Assembly (NCBI GenBank): GCA_029945445.1
Contig: JAQSCO010000055.1
Span: 1-64,000 of the forward strand
Source: Lacunisphaera sp.
GTDB lineage: Bacteria > Verrucomicrobiota > Verrucomicrobiia > Opitutales > Opitutaceae
Direction of reading: 5' to 3'
Length of the DNA stretch: 64,000 nt
Every line of letters begins with the position of its first letter. Within the stretch, counting starts at the first letter, position 1. A model generated the notes under the pieces. The model had not been told where the DNA came from. It searched no databases and saw only the letters and a list, made by a program, of their open reading frames with translations. This document shows positions 56,647 through 64,000 of the stretch, piece by piece. A program made the position numbers and the translations under genes.

Positions 56647-59600
56647 TTAGCCGCGCTTGTTGCCCCAGCGCTTCACTTCCTTCAGTTCGACGCGGCGGGC
56701 CTCGATCTGCGTGCCGGCGACGGCGGGGTGCGAGCGCAGCTCCTGGAAGGCGACCGGCGTCACGCGCCAGTTCAGGCTGGCCGGCGCCTCGGCGATGGGG
56801 GCCACGCGGTTCTCGAACAGGAAGGCCAGTTCGACGCGGGTCTCGCCGCCGGAGGCGTTGATCGCGGTGCGGAGTTTTTGCAGGAAGTCGGGTAGTCCGG
56901 CGTGCGCCGGATCGAGCAGCCAGGTGACCTTGCGCACGTTCGCCGGCAGGTAACCGTCGAGCGGGTAGAGTTCCTTCACGTTGAGGCGCGCGCCGTCGTT
57001 GCCCTTCATCACGGTGCCGAGCACGACGACCGGCTGGTTCTCGCCGAGGCTCTTGCCGTAGGTCTCGTAGGCGTCGGCATACATGTTGACCGAGATCGTG
57101 GCTTGCTTGCTCGCGAGGTTGAAGAACGCCCAGGGGCGGTTGTCTTTTTTCGAGAGCTTCTTGTTGATGCCGCTCATGATGCCGGCGAGGCGGAACTCGA
57201 TGCGATCGCCCTCGAGCAAAACCGACGCCTCGGTGTGCGTGCACAGCGCCTCGGCGAGTCCGGCGTAGGCATTGAGCGGATGGCCGGAAACGTAGAAACC
57301 GAGCAGCTCTTTCTCGAACTGCAGGCGTTCGGCCGAGGTGAAGTCGGCCGCGGTGGTCGTGTGGACGGTGCTGCCGTTGCGGGGTGAGGGCACCCCGCCT
57401 CCATTTCGGGCGGGCGGCTCCTCGGCGAGCGCATCGAGGAAGGAGTGCTGGCCGGCGGCCTTGTCGCGGGCGTGGGCCGCCGCGCCGGCGATGGCGGAGT
57501 CGATGCTGTCGAAGAGCTGCTTGCGCGCGGCGCCGCTGAAGTCGAAGGCGCCCGTCTTCACGAGATGCTCGAGCACGCGCTTGTTGAGTGCGCGGGTGTC
57601 GACCCGCGTGGTGAAGTCGGCGAAGTCCTTGAACGGGCCGTTCGCCTCGCGTTCCTCGATGATCTTGACCGCGGCCTGCTCGCCCACGCCCTTGATGCCG
57701 GCGAGGCCGAAGCGGATGGCGTTGAACGTAGGGGCGTCGCTTGACGACGCCCGGGCGCCGTCAAGCGGCGCCCCTACAAGGCGGAACGCCACCGGAGTGA
57801 AATTAGTGCGCGACTCGTTCACGTCGGGACCGAGGACCTTGAGGCCCATCGCCTCGCACTCCGCGACGAAGTGCGCGACCTTTTCCGAGTTGCCGAGCTC
57901 GGAGGTGAGCATGGCGGCCATGAACTGGACCGGGTAGTTGGCCTTGAGGAAACCGGTCTGGTAACTGAGGACGGCGTAGGCGGCGGAGTGGGACTTGTTG
58001 AAGCCGTAGCCGGCGAATTTGTTGAGGATGTCGAAGATCGAGTTGGCCGTCTTGGCGTCGATCTGGTTCACCTTCGCGGCGCCCTCGACGAACTTCGCGC
58101 GCTCCTTCGCCATGGCATCGGCGTCCTTCTTGCCCATGGCGCGGCGCAGCATGTCGGCGCCGCCGAGCGTGTAGCCGGCGATGATCTTGGCGGCCTCCAT
58201 GACCTGCTCCTGGTAGACCATGACGCCGTAGGTCTCGCGGCAGACTTCCTCGAGGAGCTTGTGCGGGAACTGGACGGTGCTCGGGTCCTTTTTGCCGCGG
58301 ACGTAGTCGGGAATCCACTCCATCGGGCCGGGGCGGTAGAGGGCGATGAGCGCGACGATCTCGTCGATCGACGACAGGCCGATCTGGCGGCAGAGCGCCT
58401 GCATGCCGCCGGATTCCAGCTGGAACACGCCGGTGGTGCGGCCGGAGTTGAGCAGGGCGTAGGTCTTCGGGTCCTCGAAGCCGACCGTCTCGATGTCGAA
58501 CTTCGGGTCGGCGGTGCGATGGACGTTGTCGATGGCGTCGGCGATGACGGTGAGGGTTTTGAGGCCGAGGAAGTCCATCTTCAGCAGGCCGAGCTTGCCC
58601 ACCGCGTTCATGTCATACTGCACCGTGATGTCGCCCTCCTGCAGCGTGAGCGGGACGAACTCCTCCAGCGGCCGGTCGGTGATGATGATGCCGGCGGCGT
58701 GCTTGCCGGTGTTGCGCACCATGCCCTCGAGCACGAGGCCCTGGTCGATGATCTTTTTCGCGATCGGATTCTTCTCGTATTCGTTGCGGAGCTCGGCGGA
58801 TTTTTCGAGCGCGGTCTGGAGCTCGATGTTGAGCTCGTCGGGGATCATCTTGGCGAGGCGGTCGGCCTCGGCGTAGGGCAGGTCATGGACGCGCGAGACG
58901 TCGCGGATGACCATCTTGGCGCCGAGCGTGCCGTAGGTGATGATGTTGGCGACGCACGGCTCGCCGTATTTCTGGCGGACGTACGCGATGACCTCGCCGC
59001 GACGGCGCATGCAGAAGTCGATGTCGAAGTCCGGCGGCGACACGCGCTCGGGGTTGAGGAAGCGCTCGAAGAGCAGCTTGAAACGCAGCGGGTCGAGGTT
59101 GGTGATGCCGAGCAGGTAGGCGACGATGCAGCCGGCGCCCGAGCCGCGGCCCGGGCCGACGGGGATGCCCTGGCGCTTGGCCCAGTCGATGAAATCCCAG
59201 ACGACGAGGAAGTAGTCGACGAAACCGGTCTTCGCGATGATCGAGATTTCGTAGTCGAGCCGCTCAAGGAGGACCTTGGCCAGGGCCTGGTCCTTGGCCT
59301 TTTCCGGTTTCGCGTAATCGACGCCGTAGCGGTGCTTGAGGCCGACGATGCAGAGTTCCTTGAGGTAGCCGGTGCGATCGGTCTTCACCTCGGCGGGGAG
59401 CGGATACTTCGGGTAGCGCTCGGAGCCCTTGGGGAAGGGGATGGTGAGGTCGCACATCTCGGCGACGAGCTGGGTGTTGGCGACCGATTCGGGCACCTCG
59501 CTGAAGACGCGGCTCATTTCCTCGCGCGACTTGAGGTAGAATTGCGTGCCGGAGAACTTCATCCGGTTCTCCTCGGCGATCTTCGAGCCGGTCTGGATGC

Positions 59601-60285
59601 AGAGCAGGGTGTCGTGCGGGCCGGCGTCGGCCGAGTTGACGTAATGGACGTCGTTCGAGCAGATGACCTTCAGGCCGAATTCCTCGCCGAGTTTGAGGAG
59701 GCCGGGGATGACCTTGCGTTGTTCCGGAATGCCATGGTCCTGGATCTCGACGAAATAGTTTTCGCGGCCGAAGATCTCCACGAAGCGGCCGCAGGCCTGG
59801 CGGGCGGCCTCGTAGTTGTCGTTGAGCAGGTGCTGCGGCACGAGCGAGGCGAGGCAACCGGTGAAGCCGATGAGGCCCTTGGAATGCCGGGCGAGCGTCT
59901 CAAAGTCGGTGCGCGGCTTGTAATAAAAACCCTTGAGGTGCGCGTCGGAGACGAGCTTGAGGAGATTCTGGTAGCCGGTGAGATCGCGGGCGAGCAGGCC
60001 GAGGTGGAAGATGCTCTTGCCCTCGTCGGACCGGCCGGTGCGTTCGAGGCGGGAGCCGGCGGCGAGGTAGAGTTCGCAGCCGACGAGCGGCTTGATGCCC
60101 TTCGCCTTGGCCTGATTGTAGAACTCGATCGCGCCGTAAAGATTGCCGTGGTCGGTGAGGGCGAGGGACGTCATGCCGAGCGCCGAGGCGCGGTCCATCA
60201 GGCGGTCGATGCGGCAGGCGCCGTCCAGCAGGCTGTAGTCGCTGTGGACGTGGAGATGGACGAAATTCTGGTCAGCGGAAGCCAC
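56647..60285 (-). CDS. dnaE: DNA polymerase III subunit alpha, with two REP-derived insertions
   Basis: A 1212-residue replicative polymerase. The PHP domain opens FVHLHVHSDYSLLDGACRID. The palm carries the catalytic aspartates in PPDFDIDFCMRRRGE, preceded by PVGPGRGSGAGCIVAYLLGI. GLAGIKGVGEQAAVK marks the helix-hairpin-helix, and an OB domain follows (ELLGFYVSGHPLNAYA). Two short stretches match intergenic REP repeats at the DNA level: 57728-57777, just before the helix-hairpin-helix, and 57377-57403, in the linker before the OB domain. Both keep the frame and lie in variable loops, so the protein is probably functional. It is divergent from rpsU. Confidence 0.97.
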   Translation of the reverse strand: MASADQNFVHLHVHSDYSLLDGACRIDRLMDRASALGMTSLALTDHGNLYGAIEFYNQAKAKGIKPLVGCELYLAAGSRLERTGRSDEGKSIFHLGLLARDLTGYQNLLKLVSDAHLKGFYYKPRTDFETLARHSKGLIGFTGCLASLVPQHLLNDNYEAARQACGRFVEIFGRENYFVEIQDHGIPEQRKVIPGLLKLGEEFGLKVICSNDVHYVNSADAGPHDTLLCIQTGSKIAEENRMKFSGTQFYLKSREEMSRVFSEVPESVANTQLVAEMCDLTIPFPKGSERYPKYPLPAEVKTDRTGYLKELCIVGLKHRYGVDYAKPEKAKDQALAKVLLERLDYEISIIAKTGFVDYFLVVWDFIDWAKRQGIPVGPGRGSGAGCIVAYLLGITNLDPLRFKLLFERFLNPERVSPPDFDIDFCMRRRGEVIAYVRQKYGEPCVANIITYGTLGAKMVIRDVSRVHDLPYAEADRLAKMIPDELNIELQTALEKSAELRNEYEKNPIAKKIIDQGLVLEGMVRNTGKHAAGIIITDRPLEEFVPLTLQEGDITVQYDMNAVGKLGLLKMDFLGLKTLTVIADAIDNVHRTADPKFDIETVGFEDPKTYALLNSGRTTGVFQLESGGMQALCRQIGLSSIDEIVALIALYRPGPMEWIPDYVRGKKDPSTVQFPHKLLEEVCRETYGVMVYQEQVMEAAKIIAGYTLGGADMLRRAMGKKDADAMAKERAKFVEGAAKVNQIDAKTANSIFDILNKFAGYGFNKSHSAAYAVLSYQTGFLKANYPVQFMAAMLTSELGNSEKVAHFVAECEAMGLKVLGPDVNESRTNFTPVAFRLVGAPLDGARASSSDAPTFNAIRFGLAGIKGVGEQAAVKIIEEREANGPFKDFADFTTRVDTRALNKRVLEHLVKTGAFDFSGAARKQLFDSIDSAIAGAAAHARDKAAGQHSFLDALAEEPPARNGGGVPSPRNGSTVHTTTAADFTSAERLQFEKELLGFYVSGHPLNAYAGLAEALCTHTEASVLLEGDRIEFRLAGIMSGINKKLSKKDNRPWAFFNLASKQATISVNMYADAYETYGKSLGENQPVVVLGTVMKGNDGARLNVKELYPLDGYLPANVRKVTWLLDPAHAGLPDFLQKLRTAINASGGETRVELAFLFENRVAPIAEAPASLNWRVTPVAFQELRSHPAVAGTQIEARRVELKEVKRWGNKRG
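57377..57403 (-). repeat. REP hairpin inside dnaE
   Basis: Contains GCGGGGTG-AGGG-CACCCCGC plus CCTCC, the same sequence as the hairpin after the RAYT gene at 49504. On the coding strand it is read as GGGVPSPR within dnaE, without a frameshift. Confidence 0.85.
57728..57777. repeat. GTAG REP doublet inside dnaE
   Basis: Fifty bases: GTAG, hairpin GGGCGTCG-CTTGA-CGACGCCC, then hairpin GGGCGCCG-TCAAG-CGGCGCCC, CTAC. The halves differ at two sites that compensate within each hairpin (T-A versus C-G). It is translated as part of dnaE (VGAPLDGARASSSDAPT). Confidence 0.82.
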
Positions 60286-60477
60286 GGAAGTTGATGGGAT
60301 GCCGGCCGATTGGGGCGGGCAAGCGCGAAAGCGTAAACTTATTCACCCGCGGCGTTTAGCCCCGGCGCAGGGGAGGGAGGATTTGCGCCTCCGGCGGTGC
60401 AAAAAAATAGGGGTTGACGGTCGCCGGAGCGGATGGCTTGTTGCTCGTTTTCCACAACGCCAACCACTCCATTTCAC

Positions 60478-60675
60478 ATGCCTATTGAGATCAAGATGCG
60501 CAAGAATGAGCCGATCGATCGTGCGCTGCGCCGCATGAAGAAGAAGCTCGAACGCGAGAACATCATCAAGGATGTGCGCATGAAGCGCTATGCCGAGAAG
60601 CCCTCGGAGCGCAAGCGCCGCAAAAACAAGGTCATGGCCTTCACCGCCATGCTGCGCCGCCGCTACGCGGAGTAA
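60478..60675 (+). CDS. rpsU: 30S ribosomal protein S21
   Basis: A 65-residue basic protein beginning PIEIKMRKNEPIDRALRRMK, the bS21 signature, ending in an Arg/Lys-rich helix (KRRKNKVMAFTAMLRRRYAE). It is part of the 30S platform near the anti-Shine-Dalgarno. The 192-base divergent spacer with dnaE holds a TTGACG at 60414 that may be a -35 element; no strong -10 is seen. A terminator follows the gene. Confidence 0.97.
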   Translation: MPIEIKMRKNEPIDRALRRMKKKLERENIIKDVRMKRYAEKPSERKRRKNKVMAFTAMLRRRYAE

Positions 60676-60697
60676 TCCGTTCCGTCTCCCTTTGCCG

Positions 60698-60726
60698 GCC
60701 GCGCGTCCTCGGATGCGCGGCTTTTT
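60698..60726 (+). terminator. Rho-independent terminator after rpsU
   Basis: Stem GCCGCGCGTCC/GGATGCGCGGC (one G-T pair) with a two-base loop as drawn, more likely four once the end pair opens, followed by TTTTT. The next 125 bases before the following gene show no feature I can support. Confidence 0.88.
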
Positions 60727-60851
60727 CATGCCCGCGTTTTGCACCGCAAGAACCCGGGCCATGCACCGGGCCGGCAGCAGCCGGCAACGGTGTTATCCCT
60801 TCCCCCATGCTTGATTTGGGCGGGGCGTCCTGTCCTAGTGGCTGCAGCCGC

Positions 60852-61805
60852 ATGAAGCCCATCGTCGCCCTTTCCTCCTGCTGGTGCTCGCACCGTCATG
60901 CCGACGGCTACGAGATGCTGCAGGAGATGGCGGGCCTCGGTTTTGAGTGGGTCGAGCTGAGCCACGGCATCAAGATCATCCTCGTGCCGGGCATCCTGAA
61001 GGCCGTCGAGGACGGCGTCGTCAAGGTCGCCTCCTGCCATAACTTCTGCCCGCTGCCGACCGGGGTCATGCACGCCGCGCCGAACCTCTACATGCCGTCG
61101 TCGCTCGACGCCCGCGAGCGCGACCAGTGGCTGCGCCAGAGCAAGCGCACCATCGACTTCGCCCACCAGGTGAAGGCGAAGAAGGTCGTCCTGCACCTCG
61201 GCTCGACCGAGTTCTTCTGGTTCAACCCGGCGCGCACCGTGGACAGCTATCTCGAATCCCACGAGGGCGCGGACCTGGCCGCCGACGCCGCCTACCAGAA
61301 GGTGCTCGCGAAATCCCTCGCCCGGCTCGGCAAGCGCATGCCGCCCTACTGGGCGAACACCCGGCAGGGCCTCACCGACCTGCTGCCCTACGCGGAGCAG
61401 AAAGGCATCAAGCTGGGCTTCGAGAACCGCGAGAAATTCGAGGAACTGCCGCTCGACGCCGACCACCCGGCGCTGATCGAGCTGATGGCCAACCCGAACG
61501 CCTGCGGCTACTGGCACGATACCGGCCACGCGCAGATCAAGCAGGACATGTGCCTGCTCAACCACCGCGAGCACCTCACGAAGAACGCGCCCAACGCCAT
61601 CGGCTTCCACCTGCATGACGTCACGCCCGAGGGCCGCGACCACCACGCCATCGGCACGGGCAAGATCGACTTCGAGATGGTCAGCAGCTTCTGGCGACCA
61701 GAGCACACACTCGTCATCGAGCTCAGCCCGCGCCTCACCGTCGAGGAAGTGCTGGTCTCCAAGAAACGCGTCGAGGAACTCGTCGCGGCCCGGTTCGGCC
61801 GCTGA
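60852..61805 (+). CDS. Sugar phosphate isomerase/epimerase-like TIM barrel
   Basis: A 317-residue xylose-isomerase-like TIM barrel (AP endonuclease 2 fold). Features: EMLQEMAGLGFEWVELSHG, VVLHLGSTEFFWFNP, IKLGFENREKFEELP with a metal-ligand Glu, GYWHDTGHAQIKQ and IGFHLHDVTPEGRDHHAIGT, whose His/Asp/Glu set is typical of metal-dependent sugar isomerases. The substrate is unknown. I chose the ATG of MKPIVAL at 60852. It is convergent with the FAD enzyme gene, with 20 bases between stops. Confidence 0.82.
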   Translation: MKPIVALSSCWCSHRHADGYEMLQEMAGLGFEWVELSHGIKIILVPGILKAVEDGVVKVASCHNFCPLPTGVMHAAPNLYMPSSLDARERDQWLRQSKRTIDFAHQVKAKKVVLHLGSTEFFWFNPARTVDSYLESHEGADLAADAAYQKVLAKSLARLGKRMPPYWANTRQGLTDLLPYAEQKGIKLGFENREKFEELPLDADHPALIELMANPNACGYWHDTGHAQIKQDMCLLNHREHLTKNAPNAIGFHLHDVTPEGRDHHAIGTGKIDFEMVSSFWRPEHTLVIELSPRLTVEEVLVSKKRVEELVAARFGR

Positions 61806-61825
61806 ACGCGGCGTGGTTCGGTTAC

Positions 61826-62782
61826 TCAGCCGACACGCGTTGTGCGGAACAGGCTCTCGGCGATCCGCGGATAGACCCGCGTCACCCGCAGACCCACCTG
61901 ACGGAGCGGCGCCGACATCATCAGGGTGTGCAGGCTCTTGGCCAAAATAAAACCACCCAGCGTGGAGGTGCGCCGCGGCGGGCGGTTTTCGAGGAGGGCC
62001 TGCGCCTGCTCCATCCCGGCCGACAACGCGCGGCTCATGCCGTCGCCCACCAGCGGCGGCCACACGCTCCGGCGGTCGCCCAGGCGGCCGGGGCCCGGAT
62101 AATTCCGGAAATCAAAGCTAGCGATAGCCGCGAAGGGCTCCAGCCGGTCGGCGATTCCGGCCAGCACCGGGTGGCTGGCGAGGAGTTGGTTGATCACCAC
62201 CGGCGTCCGGGCCACGAGGCAGACGTTGTAGCGGCCGTCCTCGATCCGGGAAAAACCGCAGTAGCCTTCGGGCACGGGCAGCATGACGAGGTCCACGGAC
62301 TGAAAGTCGGTCGGCGCGGCGCCGGCCGGCAAATACGCCCGCCAGCCGACCCACGCGCTCTCGCCGGGCAGGCCCGGTTTTCCGCGGGCATCGATCACGG
62401 TCACGCCGTCGGCTTCGCCCTCGTATTTGCTGTTTTCCCGCAGCGTGCCGCCGAGCTGCTGGAAGCGCCGGGCCAGGGCCGTGTCCATCGCGTGCCGGCT
62501 CAGCCCGAGCGCAAACGGTTTCAGGGCGAAATCCACCGAATGGGATTCATCCGCATAAAACCGCACGCGGCGCAGCTCGGTGGGCGCCTGCGGCAGGAAA
62601 GGTTCCGCGCCCAGTTCCTGCAGGCGTTGCCAGCCGCCGGGAGACAGGAATTCCCCGCAGACTTTTTTCAACGGATACGACTTCCGCTCGTGCACCGTCA
62701 CCTGCACGCCCCGCTCCTGCAGCCGGATCGCGCAGGCCAGGCCGGCGAGACCGCCGCCCGCAATTGTGATGGCTTTGGTCAT
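61826..62782 (-). CDS. FAD-dependent oxidoreductase (geranylgeranyl reductase-like)
   Basis: A 318-residue flavoprotein. The dinucleotide motif ITIAGGGLAGLACAIRLQER begins the protein, followed by KKVCGEFLSPGGWQRL, a sequence shared by geranylgeranyl-reductase-related and halogenase-like FAD enzymes. A late GDGMSRALSAGMEQA is the second FAD-binding Asp region. It may reduce isoprenoid or modify a lipid or pigment; no biosynthetic neighbours confirm this. Its ATG overlaps the mutY stop by four bases. Confidence 0.8.
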   Translation of the reverse strand: MTKAITIAGGGLAGLACAIRLQERGVQVTVHERKSYPLKKVCGEFLSPGGWQRLQELGAEPFLPQAPTELRRVRFYADESHSVDFALKPFALGLSRHAMDTALARRFQQLGGTLRENSKYEGEADGVTVIDARGKPGLPGESAWVGWRAYLPAGAAPTDFQSVDLVMLPVPEGYCGFSRIEDGRYNVCLVARTPVVINQLLASHPVLAGIADRLEPFAAIASFDFRNYPGPGRLGDRRSVWPPLVGDGMSRALSAGMEQAQALLENRPPRRTSTLGGFILAKSLHTLMMSAPLRQVGLRVTRVYPRIAESLFRTTRVG

Positions 62783-63828
62783 GGGGCGGATGCGGTTAGT
62801 TCGCCGATCCATCTTTTGTGCGGGCCGGACAACGTGACGTGGGCGAGTTTTTGCAACGACACCCATTCCAGCGCCTCGTTCCGCGCGATCAATTTCCGCA
62901 GCGCCGCGGTCGGCGGCACGGCGTAGATAGACTCGGTGATCTGGAAACGCGTGATCGTGCGCCGCTTCACGGCGAGGAGGGATTTCTTCGCGGGTTTCAC
63001 GGCCAGATCAGAGGCTTCGGGCAGCTCGAGTATTCCCGCGAGCCGTTTCGCCTTGGCGTGGCCGTGGCGGAGCAGGAGCCGGCCGCGATACAGGCTGAAT
63101 GTTCGTATTACGAACATTTGCTCCACGCGCTTGGGCTTGAGGCGCGGCAGCTTGGCCTGGCTGCCGGCGGCGCGCGCGGCGCAGAATTCCGCGACGGGAC
63201 AAATGAGGCATTGCGGATTGGCGCGCAGGCAAACGGTCGCCCCGAGTTCCATCATCGCCTGATTGTGCTCACCCGGGTCCGAGCCGATGACGAGCGCATC
63301 GGCCAGCGGCGTGAAATGTTTCACGGCCTCGGTGCCGTCACGGAAGAGCCGGCCCTCGCCGGTCAGTCGCGCGAGGATGCGGACGACGTTGCCGTCGACG
63401 ACGGCCGCCGGTTCGCCGAACGAGATGCTCGTGACGGCCGCCGCGGTATAGGGGCCGATGCCGGGCAGTTCGCGCCACTCGGCCGGCGTGCGCGGTGGCC
63501 GGGGCATGGCGACGAGCGCCTGCGCGAGCTGGTGCAGGTTGCGGGCCCGGGAGTAGTAACCGAGGCCTTCCCAGAGTTTCATGACCTTCGAATGGGGGGC
63601 GGAGGCGAGGGTGGTGAAGTCGGGCAGTTCGTGCAGCCAGCGGTCGAAGTAGGGCAGCACGGTCGCGACCTGTGTCTGCTGCAGCATGAACTCGGAAACC
63701 ACCGTCTTGTAGAGCGAAGGGGCGTCGCGCCACGGCAGCTTGCGGTGGTGGACGCGATACCAAGCGTGCAGCACCTGCTGGAAGGGCTGCCGCGAGGCAA
63801 TCAGTGAAGCCGAAGAGGGTTTAGCCAC
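62779..63828 (-). CDS. mutY: A/G-specific adenine DNA glycosylase
   Basis: A 349-residue MutY. The HhH-GPD domain has FMLQQTQVATVLPYF, the helix-hairpin-helix LPGIGPYTAAAVTSISFGEP and the catalytic Asp in AAVVDGNVVRIL. The Fe-S loop C-x6-C-x2-C-x5-C is in CLRANPQCLICPVAEFC. A C-terminal NUDIX-like domain recognises 8-oxoguanine. It removes adenine mispaired with 8-oxoG. The only start found is a GTG at 63828, which lies inside a repeat unit, so the true start is uncertain. Confidence 0.94.
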   Translation of the reverse strand: MAKPSSASLIASRQPFQQVLHAWYRVHHRKLPWRDAPSLYKTVVSEFMLQQTQVATVLPYFDRWLHELPDFTTLASAPHSKVMKLWEGLGYYSRARNLHQLAQALVAMPRPPRTPAEWRELPGIGPYTAAAVTSISFGEPAAVVDGNVVRILARLTGEGRLFRDGTEAVKHFTPLADALVIGSDPGEHNQAMMELGATVCLRANPQCLICPVAEFCAARAAGSQAKLPRLKPKRVEQMFVIRTFSLYRGRLLLRHGHAKAKRLAGILELPEASDLAVKPAKKSLLAVKRRTITRFQITESIYAVPPTAALRKLIARNEALEWVSLQKLAHVTLSGPHKRWIGELTASAP

Positions 63829-63907
63829 GAAGAGTCACAAAAAGGCACAAAAAGCCAAACAACTGAAGTCCGCTGTCATTTTTTGTGTGTTTTTGTGTCA
63901 TTTTATG
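63826..63907. repeat. Inverted CACAAAAAGN decamer array
   Basis: Left arm CACGAAGAGT, CACAAAAAGG, CACAAAAAGC contiguous at 63826-63855. Right arm in reverse complement CATAAAATGA, CACAAAAACA, CACAAAAAAT at 63878-63907. It fills the divergent spacer between mutY and the last gene and contains the proposed mutY GTG. Confidence 0.8.
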
Positions 63908-63921
63908 GCCATCTAATCCGC

Positions 63922-64000
63922 ATGCCCAAACGGTCCGACGACGCCGAGGATAAGCCCAAGGCGATCACCACCTACACCATCAAGCTCGACGACGCGCAGA
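63922..64000 (+). CDS. Unidentified protein, 5' end only
   Basis: An ATG at 63922 opens a frame running off the window. The visible 26 residues start MPKRSDDAEDKPKAITTYTI and continue KLDDAQ: a charged lead followed by a strand-like segment. This is too short to assign a family. It is divergent from mutY and starts 14 bases after the inverted decamer array. Confidence 0.5.
   Translation, partial: MPKRSDDAEDKPKAITTYTIKLDDAQ

Noticed and set aside
57871-60294. Plus-strand open frame of about 800 codons opposite dnaE
   Set aside because: Antisense shadow of the replicase gene; composition is non-protein-like.

Overview
The window is GC-rich, gene-dense bacterial chromosome (about two-thirds G+C by eye). 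It most resembles a free-living Verrucomicrobiota of the Opitutaceae type. The inference rests on a PEP-CTERM protein, a caa3-type oxidase cluster, a complete lipid A/lipoprotein export background (lpxB, lolCD), few Shine-Dalgarno sequences, a REP-associated tyrosine transposase with its REP hairpins, and characteristic short-word intergenic repeats. No rRNA, CRISPR array, prophage or plasmid origin was seen. No gap between genes exceeds about 210 bases.

Layout. 1-54: 3' part of a tRNA-Thr. 0.16-2.0 kb: a response regulator fused to an adenylate/guanylate cyclase, convergent with a LON-domain protein. 2.2-6.3 kb: dnaK-groES-groEL ending in a strong terminator, then a small unknown gene and a Phd/RelE-type toxin-antitoxin pair. 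7.4-9.4 kb: a two-gene glycan unit. 9.6-11.3 kb: a NarL-type two-component pair divergent from a metallo-beta-lactamase hydrolase. 12.3-16.6 kb: a sulfur block (Rrf2 regulator, sulfonate/taurine/nitrate-type ABC importer, cysteine synthase). 16.7-29.2 kb: rsmH plus a large aerobic respiration block, comprising the caa3 oxidase operon coxB-A-C-D with a PEP-CTERM gene at its end, assembly genes ctaG, ctaM-like, ctaB and ctaA, azurin, a CusF-SCO fusion and a duplicated YtkA/FixH-like protein. 29.3-32.7 kb: hydrolase, AMP nucleosidase, lipA and lipB. 32.8-42.8 kb: GH127-like enzyme, lysS, lolCD, a DUF885-like peptidase, a lone substrate-binding protein, a Gfo/Idh/MocA dehydrogenase and lpxB. 42.8-49.0 kb: two paralogous hybrid histidine kinases. 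49.0-49.5 kb: a RAYT transposase framed by REP hairpins. 49.5-56.6 kb: hemA, a HemX/CcsA-like gene, acetyltransferase, thioredoxin, two methyltransferases and an S9 peptidase. 56.6-63.9 kb: dnaE, rpsU, a TIM-barrel isomerase, an FAD oxidoreductase and mutY, then the 5' end of an unidentified gene.

The most unusual signal is between the genes. At least ten intergenic regions hold short degenerate words repeated head to tail with fixed period (7, 10 or 6 bases), usually as two arms in inverted orientation. Examples are four NNTAAGC heptamers facing four GCTTANN heptamers after lysS, and CACAAAAAGN-type decamers around mutY and the AMP nucleosidase gene. The word differs between sites but is shared by the two arms of one site, and gene stop codons often lie inside the units. 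Separately, REP-type hairpins (GCGGGGTG stems, and GTAG-headed stems) mark convergent gene ends, supply stop codons, and have entered dnaE twice in frame.
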